DNA of 33,735 nucleotides from Balneolales bacterium (GCA_007132495.1 SLOL01000113.1:1-33735), one strand, 5' to 3'; positions 17,067 through 25,585 are shown, numbered from the stretch's first letter. Notes: generated by a model not told the origin, from the sequence alone. Translations and numbers: made by a program.

Positions 17067-19253
17067 ATGAAGAGAGGAAGAACAGGCATAAAACAGCACG
17101 ATATCACCGATTGTGGGGCGGCTTGCCTGGCATCCATTACGAGATTCTACGGCCTCGAGACACCCATTGCCAAAATTCGGCAATATGCCTCCACCGACAA
17201 AAAAGGAACCAATGTGCTTGGGATGATCGAGGCGGCTGAAAAACTCGGTTTTGATGCCAAAGGGGTAAAAGGGGAATTTGAAAGCCTGTTCCGGATACCG
17301 ATACCAGCAATAGCCCATGTGATCGTCAACAAAGAGCTTTATCACTTTGTCGTCATTTACAAAGTTACCGCAAAGCATATCGAAATCATGGATCCACGGG
17401 ATGGAAAATTACAGAAAGTGGCTCATGGAGATTTTAAAAAGCAGTGGACCGGGGTGCTGATTCTGATTATGCCGAATGACAAATTCGTGCCCGGAAAAAA
17501 TAAAGTTTCGATTGCTTCCCGGCTGTGGTTTTTGCTCAAACCACACCGGTGGGTGCTACTTCAGGCGGTTGTCGGTGCCGCAATATACACCATACTTGGT
17601 CTCTCTACAGCCATCTATGTTCAATTGATAGTGGATCATGTCCTGGCCGATGGAAACGAAAATCTGATGAACCTGCTGGGCACCGTGATGATCGCATTGC
17701 TTTTACTGCAAATATTTATTGGCGCAAGTAAAACTGTCTTTACACTCAAAACCGGTCAGTTGATCGACGCCCGTCTGATACTCGGCTATTACAAGCACCT
17801 GCTCACGCTCCCCCAGCGTTTTTTTGACACCATGCGAGTGGGTGAAATTACTTCCAGAATCGGCGATGCCGTCAAAATCCGTGCGTTTATCAATGATACA
17901 GCGATAAATATCACCGTGAATATATTCATTGTGCTTTTTTCATTCGCACTGATGTTTACCTATTACTGGAAACTGGGCCTGGTAATGCTGGTCATCATTC
18001 CGGCTTTTATGCTGATCTATCTGATCACAAACCGGTTGAACAAAAAAACACAGCGCAAAGTGATGGAGGATGCGGCAGATCTGGAATCCCAGCTGGTGGA
18101 ATCTTTACACTCCGTCTCCACCATAAAGCAGTTCGGCCTGGAAGGGTTTGCAAATATTAAAACAGAAACCCGTTTTATACAACTTTTAAAGACCGTATAC
18201 CGATCCGGTTTGAATTCGGTCTTTTCCGGGAATGCCTCACAGTTCACATCCCGTCTATTCACAATCACTCTGTTGTGGGCCGGAGCGGTATACGTAATGC
18301 AGGGATCCATCACCCCCGGTGAGCTGCTCTCATTTTACGCTGTTGCAGGGTATTTCACCGGCCCGATCAGCGAGCTGGTTGGTATGAATAAAACCATTCA
18401 GGATGCAAAGATTGCAGCTGACCGTCTATTTGAAATCATGGACCTTGACAAGGAGGAACAAGAGAACAAAGTGACATTGAAACCCGGTATGATCGGTGAT
18501 ATCCGGTTTGAAAACGTCCGTTTTCGGTATGGAAGCCGGGTTGAAGTTTTCCAGGCTTTGAATCTTGTTATTCCAAAGGGACGTATAACCGCGATTGTTG
18601 GCGAAAGCGGATCGGGCAAAACGACATTGACCAATATATTACTGAAAATGTACCCGATTCAATCGGGCCGGGTCACCATAGGAGAGCTCAATTTAAATCA
18701 TATTGACATCCGGAGTATAAGACGGATCATATCTGTGGTTCCCCAGAAAATCGACCTGTTTTCCGGCAATGTAATTGAAAATATTGCGGTCGGAGAATTT
18801 CAGCCGGACCTGGATCACGTGATAGCCATTTGCAAGCAACTGGGTATAATGTCGTTTATTGAAGAACTGCCCGGCGGTTTTGAAACCTGCCTTGGAGAAA
18901 ACGGGGCAACGCTTTCCGGTGGACAAAAACAGCGGATTGCCATAGCCAGGGCTCTGTATAAAAATCCGGAGGTACTGATCCTGGACGAGGCCACATCCTC
19001 GCTGGATTCCTCATCCGAACAGTTTGTCCAGAACGCAATCCGGCAACTTCGTCAAAATAATAAAACCGTGATACTTATTGCACACCGTTACAGCACGGTT
19101 CAATTGGCAGATAAAGTATGTGTGTTGGATAAAGGCAGCCTGGTTGAGGAGGGAAGTCACAACGAACTGATATCTGATGACGGATATTATTCAAAATTGT
19201 GGCGGGAGCAGCTTCCGTCGGAGATAACTCTTTATAAAAGAAAATCAATGTAA
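17067..19253 (+). CDS. C39-peptidase-containing ABC exporter (bacteriocin-type)
   Basis: A 728-residue peptidase-containing ABC transporter that would cleave double-glycine leaders and export the mature peptides. The N-terminal C39 domain (about 1-140) has Q10 for the oxyanion hole, catalytic C16 in DITDCGAAC, H93 in LYHFVVI and D109 in IMDPRDG, so the protease looks active. Six transmembrane helices occupy about 155-445. The ATP-binding domain has Walker A GESGSGKT from residue 512, signature LSGGQ at 616-620, and Walker B LILDEA near 637. Full length and intact motifs argue for a working exporter. Its natural cargo is most likely the two peptides encoded at 14888-15253. It is convergent with crtY, 113 bases away. 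Confidence 0.95.
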   Translation: MKRGRTGIKQHDITDCGAACLASITRFYGLETPIAKIRQYASTDKKGTNVLGMIEAAEKLGFDAKGVKGEFESLFRIPIPAIAHVIVNKELYHFVVIYKVTAKHIEIMDPRDGKLQKVAHGDFKKQWTGVLILIMPNDKFVPGKNKVSIASRLWFLLKPHRWVLLQAVVGAAIYTILGLSTAIYVQLIVDHVLADGNENLMNLLGTVMIALLLLQIFIGASKTVFTLKTGQLIDARLILGYYKHLLTLPQRFFDTMRVGEITSRIGDAVKIRAFINDTAINITVNIFIVLFSFALMFTYYWKLGLVMLVIIPAFMLIYLITNRLNKKTQRKVMEDAADLESQLVESLHSVSTIKQFGLEGFANIKTETRFIQLLKTVYRSGLNSVFSGNASQFTSRLFTITLLWAGAVYVMQGSITPGELLSFYAVAGYFTGPISELVGMNKTIQDAKIAADRLFEIMDLDKEEQENKVTLKPGMIGDIRFENVRFRYGSRVEVFQALNLVIPKGRITAIVGESGSGKTTLTNILLKMYPIQSGRVTIGELNLNHIDIRSIRRIISVVPQKIDLFSGNVIENIAVGEFQPDLDHVIAICKQLGIMSFIEELPGGFETCLGENGATLSGGQKQRIAIARALYKNPEVLILDEATSSLDSSSEQFVQNAIRQLRQNNKTVILIAHRYSTVQLADKVCVLDKGSLVEEGSHNELISDDGYYSKLWREQLPSEITLYKRKSM

Positions 19254-19366
19254 GACTGCTGTTTAAAATAAATAGAAAGGATGACGATTATAACCATAAT
19301 TCGTAAAATACTTGAATCATTACTACTCGTTTCTAATATGATCTCTCTTTGACCTGATAATAGATT

Positions 19367-20545
19367 TTACGCTCCTGTGAAGATCCGGTGCTTCATTTTC
19401 CAGATCGATTCAAAAAAGGGCAGATATGGTACCGAAGCAAAAATCTTCAGCTCTTCTCCAAAATGGGTTTCTTCTTCCAGAAATTGTAAAATCGCATCAA
19501 ACCGGTTTCTTCGGAATAACTCATGGAATATGCTGATGGATCTTTCCGGATGAAATTTGAGTTGGTACATCAGCATGATATCATAAACCCGGAAACGATA
19601 GGAAGAGGCGGGAATCCCTGGCGGTTCTCTACCTATGGCCAGTGCCGTAGCGATATCATTACTGTGGCGAAAAATGCGTGTGAGAGTGTATCCCGTTGAC
19701 GGTTTGGTGCGTCCACCAACGGTTCCGATGTTCCATACCCGCTCACAGTAAGTTGCAGGAAAACGCCGGTCTTCCATCGGGATTATTCCGGCCTCCGTAT
19801 GTTCAATGCCGTATTGCGACGGTTTCAATCCATATCGATCGAACATGTATCGCTCCAGCCCCTCATCATAGTCATGATTTTCCAACAGCTTTTCTGAAAA
19901 AAGCGTGTATTCGACAAGCGCTTTATTCCGGCTGAACGGCAATACATACACAAATGTCACTCCGTTTTTCTGTGGGACTTCAAAATCCATGAAAGTAGCC
20001 TTATCCGGGTTGAATACATCTTCTTTTGTTCGAACAATCCACCCTTTAAAATGCTGTTTCAGTGCAATATCAACCTTAAGCCGATCATATCCCGGTGGGT
20101 TGTAAACACTTTGAAATATCCGCTCTGCGGTAAATGTCCCCCTGGGGGTGTGCATCACACCGACACCGTTCTTACAGCTGAACTTGTCAATTGGGGTCTC
20201 AAGTTGTGTAACATTGACGCAATCAGATACCCGATCAAAAATATTTTTAGCAAAGTCATCACTTTTAAGACAGCAATACTGATGATTTTTCAATGTCTCG
20301 CTGAAAACCTCTCCAAGAGCTCTGATCTCAAGTGTTTGCCAGGTATGAAAATGAAGGCTCTTATACGGTATTTGGTGATCAGCCCAAAAACACCAGGTTT
20401 TGTCATAAACCGGGCGCAACCGCCTGTCTGCAAGTAAAATGCGCTTCTCCCTTAATTCGGGTTGAGAAAGCAGAGCATCAGCCAGACTCAATCCGGCCGC
20501 ACCAGCTCCGGCAATGATAATCTCATAATGTTTGTTATGCGGCAT
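19367..20545 (-). CDS. crtY: Lycopene cyclase, CrtY-type flavoprotein
   Basis: A 392-residue FAD-dependent protein of the lycopene cyclase family, which closes beta-ionone rings on lycopene in carotenoid synthesis at the membrane. The N-terminal dinucleotide-binding motif GAGAAG is at 13-18, followed by LSLADALL. Other family marks are YDKTWCFWADH, the FMDFEVPQ segment, the FVYVLPFSRNKALVEYTLFS segment, and GTVGGRTKPSTGYTLTRI. Length is typical of CrtY. No other carotenoid gene is in the window. The gene lies downstream of the small secreted-protein gene on the same strand but is separated from it by a strong terminator, so it probably has its own promoter between 20546 and 20636. Confidence 0.9.
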   Translation of the reverse strand: MPHNKHYEIIIAGAGAAGLSLADALLSQPELREKRILLADRRLRPVYDKTWCFWADHQIPYKSLHFHTWQTLEIRALGEVFSETLKNHQYCCLKSDDFAKNIFDRVSDCVNVTQLETPIDKFSCKNGVGVMHTPRGTFTAERIFQSVYNPPGYDRLKVDIALKQHFKGWIVRTKEDVFNPDKATFMDFEVPQKNGVTFVYVLPFSRNKALVEYTLFSEKLLENHDYDEGLERYMFDRYGLKPSQYGIEHTEAGIIPMEDRRFPATYCERVWNIGTVGGRTKPSTGYTLTRIFRHSNDIATALAIGREPPGIPASSYRFRVYDIMLMYQLKFHPERSISIFHELFRRNRFDAILQFLEEETHFGEELKIFASVPYLPFFESIWKMKHRIFTGA

Positions 20546-20636
20546 ATAACAAAACCGATATAAAATGGAGAATTTGCTTCTCTTCTGAATTTACCGGCAT
20601 TTGCTATCATCCAAAAACGGAATATCACAAAAAATA

Positions 20637-20663
20637 AAAGCCCCGCCGAAATGACGGGGCTTT
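20637..20663 (-). terminator. Rho-independent terminator of the small secreted-protein gene
   Basis: A perfect 9-base-pair stem, AAAGCCCCG at 20637-20645 with CGGGGCTTT at 20655-20663 and a 9-base loop. On the minus strand it is followed by a T-rich run (TTTTATTTTTT), the classic intrinsic terminator layout for the leftward gene ending at 20731. Confidence 0.9.
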
Positions 20664-20730
20664 GGGGCTCAAGTATTATCTCTTTATAAAGGAATTATTG
20701 CCACATGGGTATGACAATACCGGTTCCGGA

Positions 20731-21066
20731 TCAGTAACCGGCCTGTAACTCCAGTTCTATTTCGTTGTGCCCGGCCTCAAGAACAATATTCCGGACTTTT
20801 TCAGGGTACCCATCAGCTTCAACTGCAAGCTCATATTCACCCGCACTAATTTCACCAAATTCAAACGTTCCGTCTGTACCGGTTTCGGCACTGTAATCAG
20901 TACCTACCAGTACGAGGGTAGCATTTGGAATGGGTTCATCGCTATCAACGTCAACCACAATACCGCTAAGGGTTGCCGTCTCTTCATCCACAGCTTGTTC
21001 AACCGTAAAAGCCGACATCGCAAAAAGAGCTATGGCCATGATAAAAAAAGCAACATGTTGTAACAT
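20731..21066 (-). CDS. Small secreted carboxypeptidase-regulatory-like domain protein
   Basis: A 111-residue protein with an N-terminal signal peptide (hydrophobic residues about 5-20) and one carboxypeptidase regulatory-like domain: ATLSGIVVDVDSDEPIPNATLVLVGTD, then TGTDGTFEFGEISAGEYELAVEADGY. This transthyretin-like fold is usually the N-terminal module of SusC-type TonB receptors or of larger surface proteins; here it stands alone and full-length. AAGGAG 8 bases before the ATG supports the start. It is divergent from an ECF sigma gene across a 325-base region and ends in its own terminator. The function is unknown; a periplasmic or surface binding role is likely. Confidence 0.83.
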   Translation of the reverse strand: MLQHVAFFIMAIALFAMSAFTVEQAVDEETATLSGIVVDVDSDEPIPNATLVLVGTDYSAETGTDGTFEFGEISAGEYELAVEADGYPEKVRNIVLEAGHNEIELELQAGY

Positions 21067-21391
21067 GATATCTGCTCCTTGTTTAGTTATGAATTATCCA
21101 CAACCGACACGGTTATATGATGCTTTATTCGTGTCAATTGTGCTCTCTGTCGTAGCTGACAGACAATTTTGCCTGTTAACTACACCATTACTACCGTTCG
21201 AAATATTGAAGTGACTAAATAAATAATAATTGGAGCTTTAAAGATGCGTTATAGTTGCAACCTTTCGTTATCTGGAAATCTTGTACTTTCTTCTCATGAG
21301 GAAAAAAGTGGTCATCTCAAAAAAACCGGATGTATTACCATAAAACGGATTCTCCAAGACTCTTTTACTTTACGCGTAAATCAGACGGGCA
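21067..21391. promoter_or_regulatory. Divergent region between secreted-protein gene and ECF sigma gene, with inverted repeat
   Basis: No credible gene lies here; a 63-codon frame at 21244-21435 overlaps the sigma gene and resembles nothing. An inverted repeat, 21099-21111 with 21130-21142, pairs at 11 of 13 positions around an 18-base spacer and lies 33 bases before the leftward gene, a plausible operator. A smaller hairpin, CTGTC/GACAG, occupies 21147-21162. Promoters for both directions should be here. Confidence 0.45.
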
Positions 21392-21982
21392 GTGACAGAA
21401 TCGGTATACAGACAATGGGCTCAAAGAATCCGTAAATCGGATGAAGACGCATTCCATGAACTTTTTATGGCGTCTTATAATCCATTAATACGTTTTGCAT
21501 ATAAATATGTGAAAAGCACGGATACGGCCAAGGATCTGTTACAAGATGTCTACACACACCTTTGGCAGATTCGGGATCGACTTGATGAAGAAAAATCTTT
21601 GAAAGCACTGTTATACCAGATGACCAAAAACAGATGCATTAATCAGGTTAATTCACATCGGTCCACCCGGTTGGATGATCTGCCTCTCTCGGCGATGCCC
21701 GTTGAAGATGGCGAACCGGAACTACCGGATAATTTGGATGATAGTGACGATGGAGAATTAAAACATCAACTGAGTAAATGGATTGAGTTGCTACCCCGGC
21801 GGCAGCGCGAAGCCTTTAAGCTGAGCCGGTTCGAAGGACTTGATCACCATGAAATAGCCGGGGTGCTGGATTGTGCACCTCGAACGGTAAATAATCATAT
21901 TGTAAATGCACTTAAAGTACTGCGAAAGCATCTGAATGCCTGGCAGAACAAACGTGATAGCGAGTATAGTGGGAAAGCATAA
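21392..21982 (+). CDS. ECF RNA polymerase sigma factor (FecI-like)
   Basis: A 196-residue extracytoplasmic-function sigma factor. Region 2 is visible as the FHELFMASYNPLIRFAYKYVKS, DLLQDVYTHLW and LYQMTKNRCINQ segments. An acidic linker at about 105-130 separates it from region 4, with LPRRQREAFKLSRFEGLDHHEIA and the helix-turn-helix CAPRTVNNHIVNAL. The start is GTG. Next on the same strand come a FecR-type anti-sigma and an STN protein, the usual order of Bacteroidetes FecI/FecR systems, so the sigma factor is probably held by FecR until a surface signal arrives. Confidence 0.92.
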   Translation: MTESVYRQWAQRIRKSDEDAFHELFMASYNPLIRFAYKYVKSTDTAKDLLQDVYTHLWQIRDRLDEEKSLKALLYQMTKNRCINQVNSHRSTRLDDLPLSAMPVEDGEPELPDNLDDSDDGELKHQLSKWIELLPRRQREAFKLSRFEGLDHHEIAGVLDCAPRTVNNHIVNALKVLRKHLNAWQNKRDSEYSGKA

Positions 21983-22079
21983 AAAGAGTTGCTGCTGCAT
22001 TGCCGATGCGGAGTATGTCCGTTGATGTACCGGCAATCCAATAACTCTAATTTATAAAAGTACGTATCTATTTAAGAAG

Positions 22080-23129
22080 ATGAGCAAAAACAAAATCAAA
22101 AAAGAAATTTTGGATGCCTTTCCGCCGGAAGAGAGAGAGAAGATTTCACGGTTATGGGAATTGGCAGATAGCACTTCGAATGAAAATCGTGAAGGGGGGC
22201 TACTTACAAAGGACCATCGTGACAGAATGAACGGTGTTGACGAAAACAGCAATGCCGGTAATCCACCCGATAACATTTCACTCAAACCGGACGAACTTCA
22301 TTCAGAATGGCAACGATTACAGCAAAGGATACACCAAAAAGAGCGTTCAACAAAATCATCAGAACCAATATCCGGAAAGTCTAAAACCAAAAAGGGACGC
22401 GTCAGGAACCTCTATGCCTGGACCGCTGCAGTGGCTGCTGCGATTTTAATTGGCGGTTTTTTCGGTTGGTACCTGTTTGTGCCGGCGACCATTGAAGCAC
22501 CGTATGGAACCTTTGTAACCCATGAGTGGAGTGACGGCGTCCAGGTTGAACTCAACAGCGGATCGAAAATTACCTGGAATCGACGTTTTGGATCAGGTCA
22601 CCGGAATCTTTCGCTTCATGGTGAAGCCTATTTTGAAGTTCCGACATCTGATAAACCCTTTGTTGTGGAAACTCACAACGCCCGTGTCAGCGTATTTGGA
22701 ACACGATTTAATGTTCGTTCCTGGATGAACGACCCAGATCAATCGACCGTACTGACGCTGGTGGACGGAGAGGTAGCGCTTTCTTCATTCCGTCAACCCA
22801 ATGAACCGGTAATTCTGCAGCCCGGTCACTGGAGCAGAATTAACCGGCATATCGAAACACCCGGGGAACCCGAACCCGTCGATACCAATCGGGCGCTGGC
22901 CTGGCGAAATCAGGGTTTTTATTTTGCCTCCATTACGCTGGAGCAGGTTTCGGCTGAACTCGAACGGCGATTCAATACCCCTATTCAGATCGAAGATGAA
23001 ACACTCGCCGACAGAACCCTGACGCTCTATATTCCATCACCAGACAATCTTGAAAGCATCATAGAAACCATAAGCAACATTACCAGCAGTCGATACCGTT
23101 GGTCGGAAGAACGCCTTGTATTATATTAG
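22080..23129 (+). CDS. FecR-family anti-sigma regulator
   Basis: A 349-residue inner-membrane protein. The cytoplasmic N terminus (1-110, hydrophilic, with the LWELAD segment) would bind the sigma factor. A single transmembrane helix spans about 113-134. The periplasmic FecR domain (about 137-240) contains PYGTFVTHEWSDGVQVELNSGSKITW, then FVVETHNARVSVFGTRFNV. The C-terminal DUF4974-like domain (about 275-349) contains FYFASITLEQVSAELERRF. Length and layout are typical for Bacteroidetes FecR. It lies 97 bases after the sigma gene and 115 bases before the STN gene. Confidence 0.93.
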   Translation: MSKNKIKKEILDAFPPEEREKISRLWELADSTSNENREGGLLTKDHRDRMNGVDENSNAGNPPDNISLKPDELHSEWQRLQQRIHQKERSTKSSEPISGKSKTKKGRVRNLYAWTAAVAAAILIGGFFGWYLFVPATIEAPYGTFVTHEWSDGVQVELNSGSKITWNRRFGSGHRNLSLHGEAYFEVPTSDKPFVVETHNARVSVFGTRFNVRSWMNDPDQSTVLTLVDGEVALSSFRQPNEPVILQPGHWSRINRHIETPGEPEPVDTNRALAWRNQGFYFASITLEQVSAELERRFNTPIQIEDETLADRTLTLYIPSPDNLESIIETISNITSSRYRWSEERLVLY

Positions 23130-23244
23130 TGTTATAAATAGTGTTGCGTTCTTTTTTAACTGATCATATACAGATTATCACCCCGCATGAGGAGCGGAGT
23201 ATCGCACTTCTGATTTAACTGCTCGTAATGGCTTACAGAGTTAG

Positions 23245-23763
23245 ATGCTAATACCCCTGAGTATCCTATTACTTGGTTTCTTTACCATTCCCGTTAATGA
23301 AGTGAACGGAATATCAGTAGTTGCCGAATACGATATGGCGACTTCCGGGAGGATTGCGCAATGGGAAAACAGTAACGAAGTATTCTTTCCTTCCGACTTT
23401 CAGCCGGAGCGATTCAGTTTCGAGTTCAACGGAGTAACACTGGACCGCGCCCTATTTGAAATTGCCGAAACCACCGGCCTTGAAATTGTATACGAATCTT
23501 ACCTGACCGAGGGAGAAACCGTTAACGCTCATTATCAGGATGAGCCGATACGGCTTATTCTTGATCAGATACTTACACCGGCGGGACTGGAGGCACAACG
23601 TATCCGTACCGGCATGTTTGTAATTCGCTTCTCTTTACGCCGAAAAATTCAGCCTTTGATTTTTCCTACCACACCTGAAATGACACGCTCCGTTTTCAAC
23701 GCAAAATCGTCATCATACTGGAAAGTGCCGGCATCGAAAGTAAATCCGGTTCAGAACCGGTAG
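23245..23763 (+). CDS. Secreted STN-domain protein, receptor-less
   Basis: A 172-residue protein with an N-terminal signal-like segment (LIPLSILLLGFFTIPVNEVNG) and an STN (secretin/TonB short N-terminal) domain at about 54-128: FSFEFNGVTLDRALFEIAETTGLEIVY, then PIRLILDQILTPAGLEAQ and MFVIRF. In FecI/FecR systems this domain normally heads a TonB-dependent receptor and signals to FecR. Here the protein ends about 45 residues after the domain with a Ser/Pro-rich tail, and no receptor follows. Its last 13 bases overlap the end of the convergent gene. It may be a free-standing signalling protein or the relic of a longer receptor. Confidence 0.78.
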   Translation: MLIPLSILLLGFFTIPVNEVNGISVVAEYDMATSGRIAQWENSNEVFFPSDFQPERFSFEFNGVTLDRALFEIAETTGLEIVYESYLTEGETVNAHYQDEPIRLILDQILTPAGLEAQRIRTGMFVIRFSLRRKIQPLIFPTTPEMTRSVFNAKSSSYWKVPASKVNPVQNR

Positions 23764-25052
23764 TTGAGCGACAGAAAGCTGCCAAAAGAGTAGAGACGCA
23801 CATTGGCCCATCCAATATCTCTGAGCGGCAGCCTCAAAAAAGGCTCCACCCTCACGCTCCAGTGTCGGTTAATATCTCGCTCATAGCCTGCTGAAACACC
23901 AACATTGCTCAACCAGTGCCGGGTACCGGTGCGATCACTCCACTGCTCCGGCTGTTCATAGGTGTTATTCTCGTAGCTAAACAAATACTCTTCGCTCAAC
24001 ATGATGTATGAAGATATTCCACCACTGGCGTAAAAACGTGAATGTTCACGGGAGTGGATGGTATATTGCAATTGTACAGGAATATCGATGATCGCACATT
24101 CTGCTGTAATATTATCGGGACTCATTCCCCGGGCCCAATAATTCGGCGGATCATACCCGGATGCTCCCGCCGAGTAGTGCACTCGCGAGTGAATCATTCC
24201 AACGGAAATGGACAACTTTTCACTCAACCGGTACTCCGCATGCATACCGATCTTGAATCCCGGCTTGTGAAAGCTCTCAAAACGTCCCGCACTGCTGATG
24301 TCGGGTGCCATGACAAATCCAACTCCCAAACGCGATTCCTGCGAATCCGGTTCTCTCATGACAAAGATTCCGTCTGTATCACCGTCAGCGGGGTCTTCTA
24401 TTGGGGCTGGAGAGGGAGCGCCCCCCCTGTCATCTGCTACACGATGCGGATCTACAGAAGCGATTTTACCCTGTAATCGCGACAATTCACCGGCCACAAC
24501 ATGTGGCGTAATCCTGATCCGTGGTACACGTTCCCGCCACTCTGTTGCCGGACTATCCGGTATTGAAGGATCTTCCGCAACCGGAAATACAGCGTCCCTG
24601 TCGCTTTCCGGTGCGACCCCGTCAGCCACCTGGAGTCCCTCTTTATCCGGTGCCGATGCCGGATGGTCCCCTTCGGGGCGTTGATAATCATCAGGAACCA
24701 TGACAAAATTCCGGTCTTCTTGCAATGACAGTCCGTAATCCGGAAAAATCTGTTCAATAAACCGGCCTCTGTCAGTTTCATCAACCATTTCATGGTGCAA
24801 CCGGCGGTTCAGTTCATTAATTCGAACATAATTGCTGTAGGTGAAATAGCCCATCAAAACAACAAACAAGAACACTGCGGCAGCCACCCAGGTCAATCTT
24901 CGCCTGTAGTAACGGTCCGCATCTCTCTCAGCCAGCCTTTTCTCCAATTTCAGCCAGTCTTCCTCCCTGTAGGGTATATGATACTCCCCGGACTTCTTTT
25001 GGAAGAACTGCTCCAGGGCATCCCGGTTGTTATGTTCATTCGATCCGGACAT
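23751..25052 (-). CDS. Anti-sigma-like membrane segment fused to outer-membrane beta-barrel domain
   Basis: A 433-residue protein with an unusual layout. Residues 1-53 are hydrophilic and resemble the sigma-binding end of anti-sigma factors (IPYREEDWLKLEKRLAERD). A single transmembrane helix lies at about 54-71, then a long acidic, proline-rich linker (about 100-240). The C-terminal 190 residues are alternating beta-strands like a PorT/OmpA-type barrel (FKIGMHAEYRLSEKLSISVGMIHS, VGVSAGYERDINRHWSVRVEPFLRLPL), ending with aromatic F433 (LSLNYRF), a typical barrel end. It follows an ECF sigma gene by 2 bases. Similar sigma-linked PorT-like proteins occur in Bacteroidetes; how one chain would serve both membranes is not known to me. 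Confidence 0.72.
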   Translation of the reverse strand: MSGSNEHNNRDALEQFFQKKSGEYHIPYREEDWLKLEKRLAERDADRYYRRRLTWVAAAVFLFVVLMGYFTYSNYVRINELNRRLHHEMVDETDRGRFIEQIFPDYGLSLQEDRNFVMVPDDYQRPEGDHPASAPDKEGLQVADGVAPESDRDAVFPVAEDPSIPDSPATEWRERVPRIRITPHVVAGELSRLQGKIASVDPHRVADDRGGAPSPAPIEDPADGDTDGIFVMREPDSQESRLGVGFVMAPDISSAGRFESFHKPGFKIGMHAEYRLSEKLSISVGMIHSRVHYSAGASGYDPPNYWARGMSPDNITAECAIIDIPVQLQYTIHSREHSRFYASGGISSYIMLSEEYLFSYENNTYEQPEQWSDRTGTRHWLSNVGVSAGYERDINRHWSVRVEPFLRLPLRDIGWANVRLYSFGSFLSLNYRF

Positions 25053-25054
25053 GG

Positions 25055-25585
25055 CTATTTCATTATACTTTTTTCCAAAATCATCCTCAGTTTTCTTTTC
25101 GCTTTGGCCAGATTTGACTTGGACGTGCCAACCGAGATACCCAACTTTTTCGATATTTCTTCATGCGAATACCCTTCAATCACAAACAGGTTAAAAACCG
25201 CCCGATATGCCGGTGACAGCTCCCGGAGCATATCTACGATCTCCTGATAAGTAATTCCGCTTAATATGGTCTCTTCTTCCACCATCTGATTTTCTGTCAA
25301 CTCAAACTCCGAAAAGTTCGGTTTCCTTTGGTTTTTGTGATAGTGATCTATGGCCGTGTTGATAATAATCCGCCTTAGCCAGGGCTTAAAGGGTCTATCC
25401 GTATCATACTTTCTGATATTGTCAAACACTTTCATAAATGCATCATTCAGAATGGCGGTCCCCTGTTCTCTGGAGCCGGCGTATCGCAATGTGATGCTCA
25501 TGCCATATGCATAGAACATCTCGTAAAGCTCTTTCTGGCTTTCACGTCGTCTTTTTCGACATCCTTTTAATATCTCTGTAAGCAA
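25055..25585 (-). CDS. ECF RNA polymerase sigma factor (SigP-like)
   Basis: A 176-residue sigma-70 family ECF factor. The region 2 segments are KELYEMFYAYGMSITLRYAGS, ILNDAFMKVFDNI and FKPWLRRIIINTAIDHYHKN; region 4 has LSPAYRAVFNLFVIEGYSHEEISKKLGISVGTSKSNLAKAK, containing the helix-turn-helix. It resembles the Bacteroidetes ECF group that includes P. gingivalis SigP, a regulator of type IX secretion genes. The window does contain a type IX cargo, but the connection is conjecture. It is co-directional with and 2 bases upstream of the anti-sigma/barrel gene. Confidence 0.9.
   Translation of the reverse strand: MLTEILKGCRKRRRESQKELYEMFYAYGMSITLRYAGSREQGTAILNDAFMKVFDNIRKYDTDRPFKPWLRRIIINTAIDHYHKNQRKPNFSEFELTENQMVEEETILSGITYQEIVDMLRELSPAYRAVFNLFVIEGYSHEEISKKLGISVGTSKSNLAKAKRKLRMILEKSIMK

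Noticed and set aside
21244-21435. Plus-strand 63-codon frame upstream of the ECF sigma gene
   Set aside because: It overlaps the sigma start in another frame, and its sequence resembles no family; it lies in a region better explained as divergent promoters.
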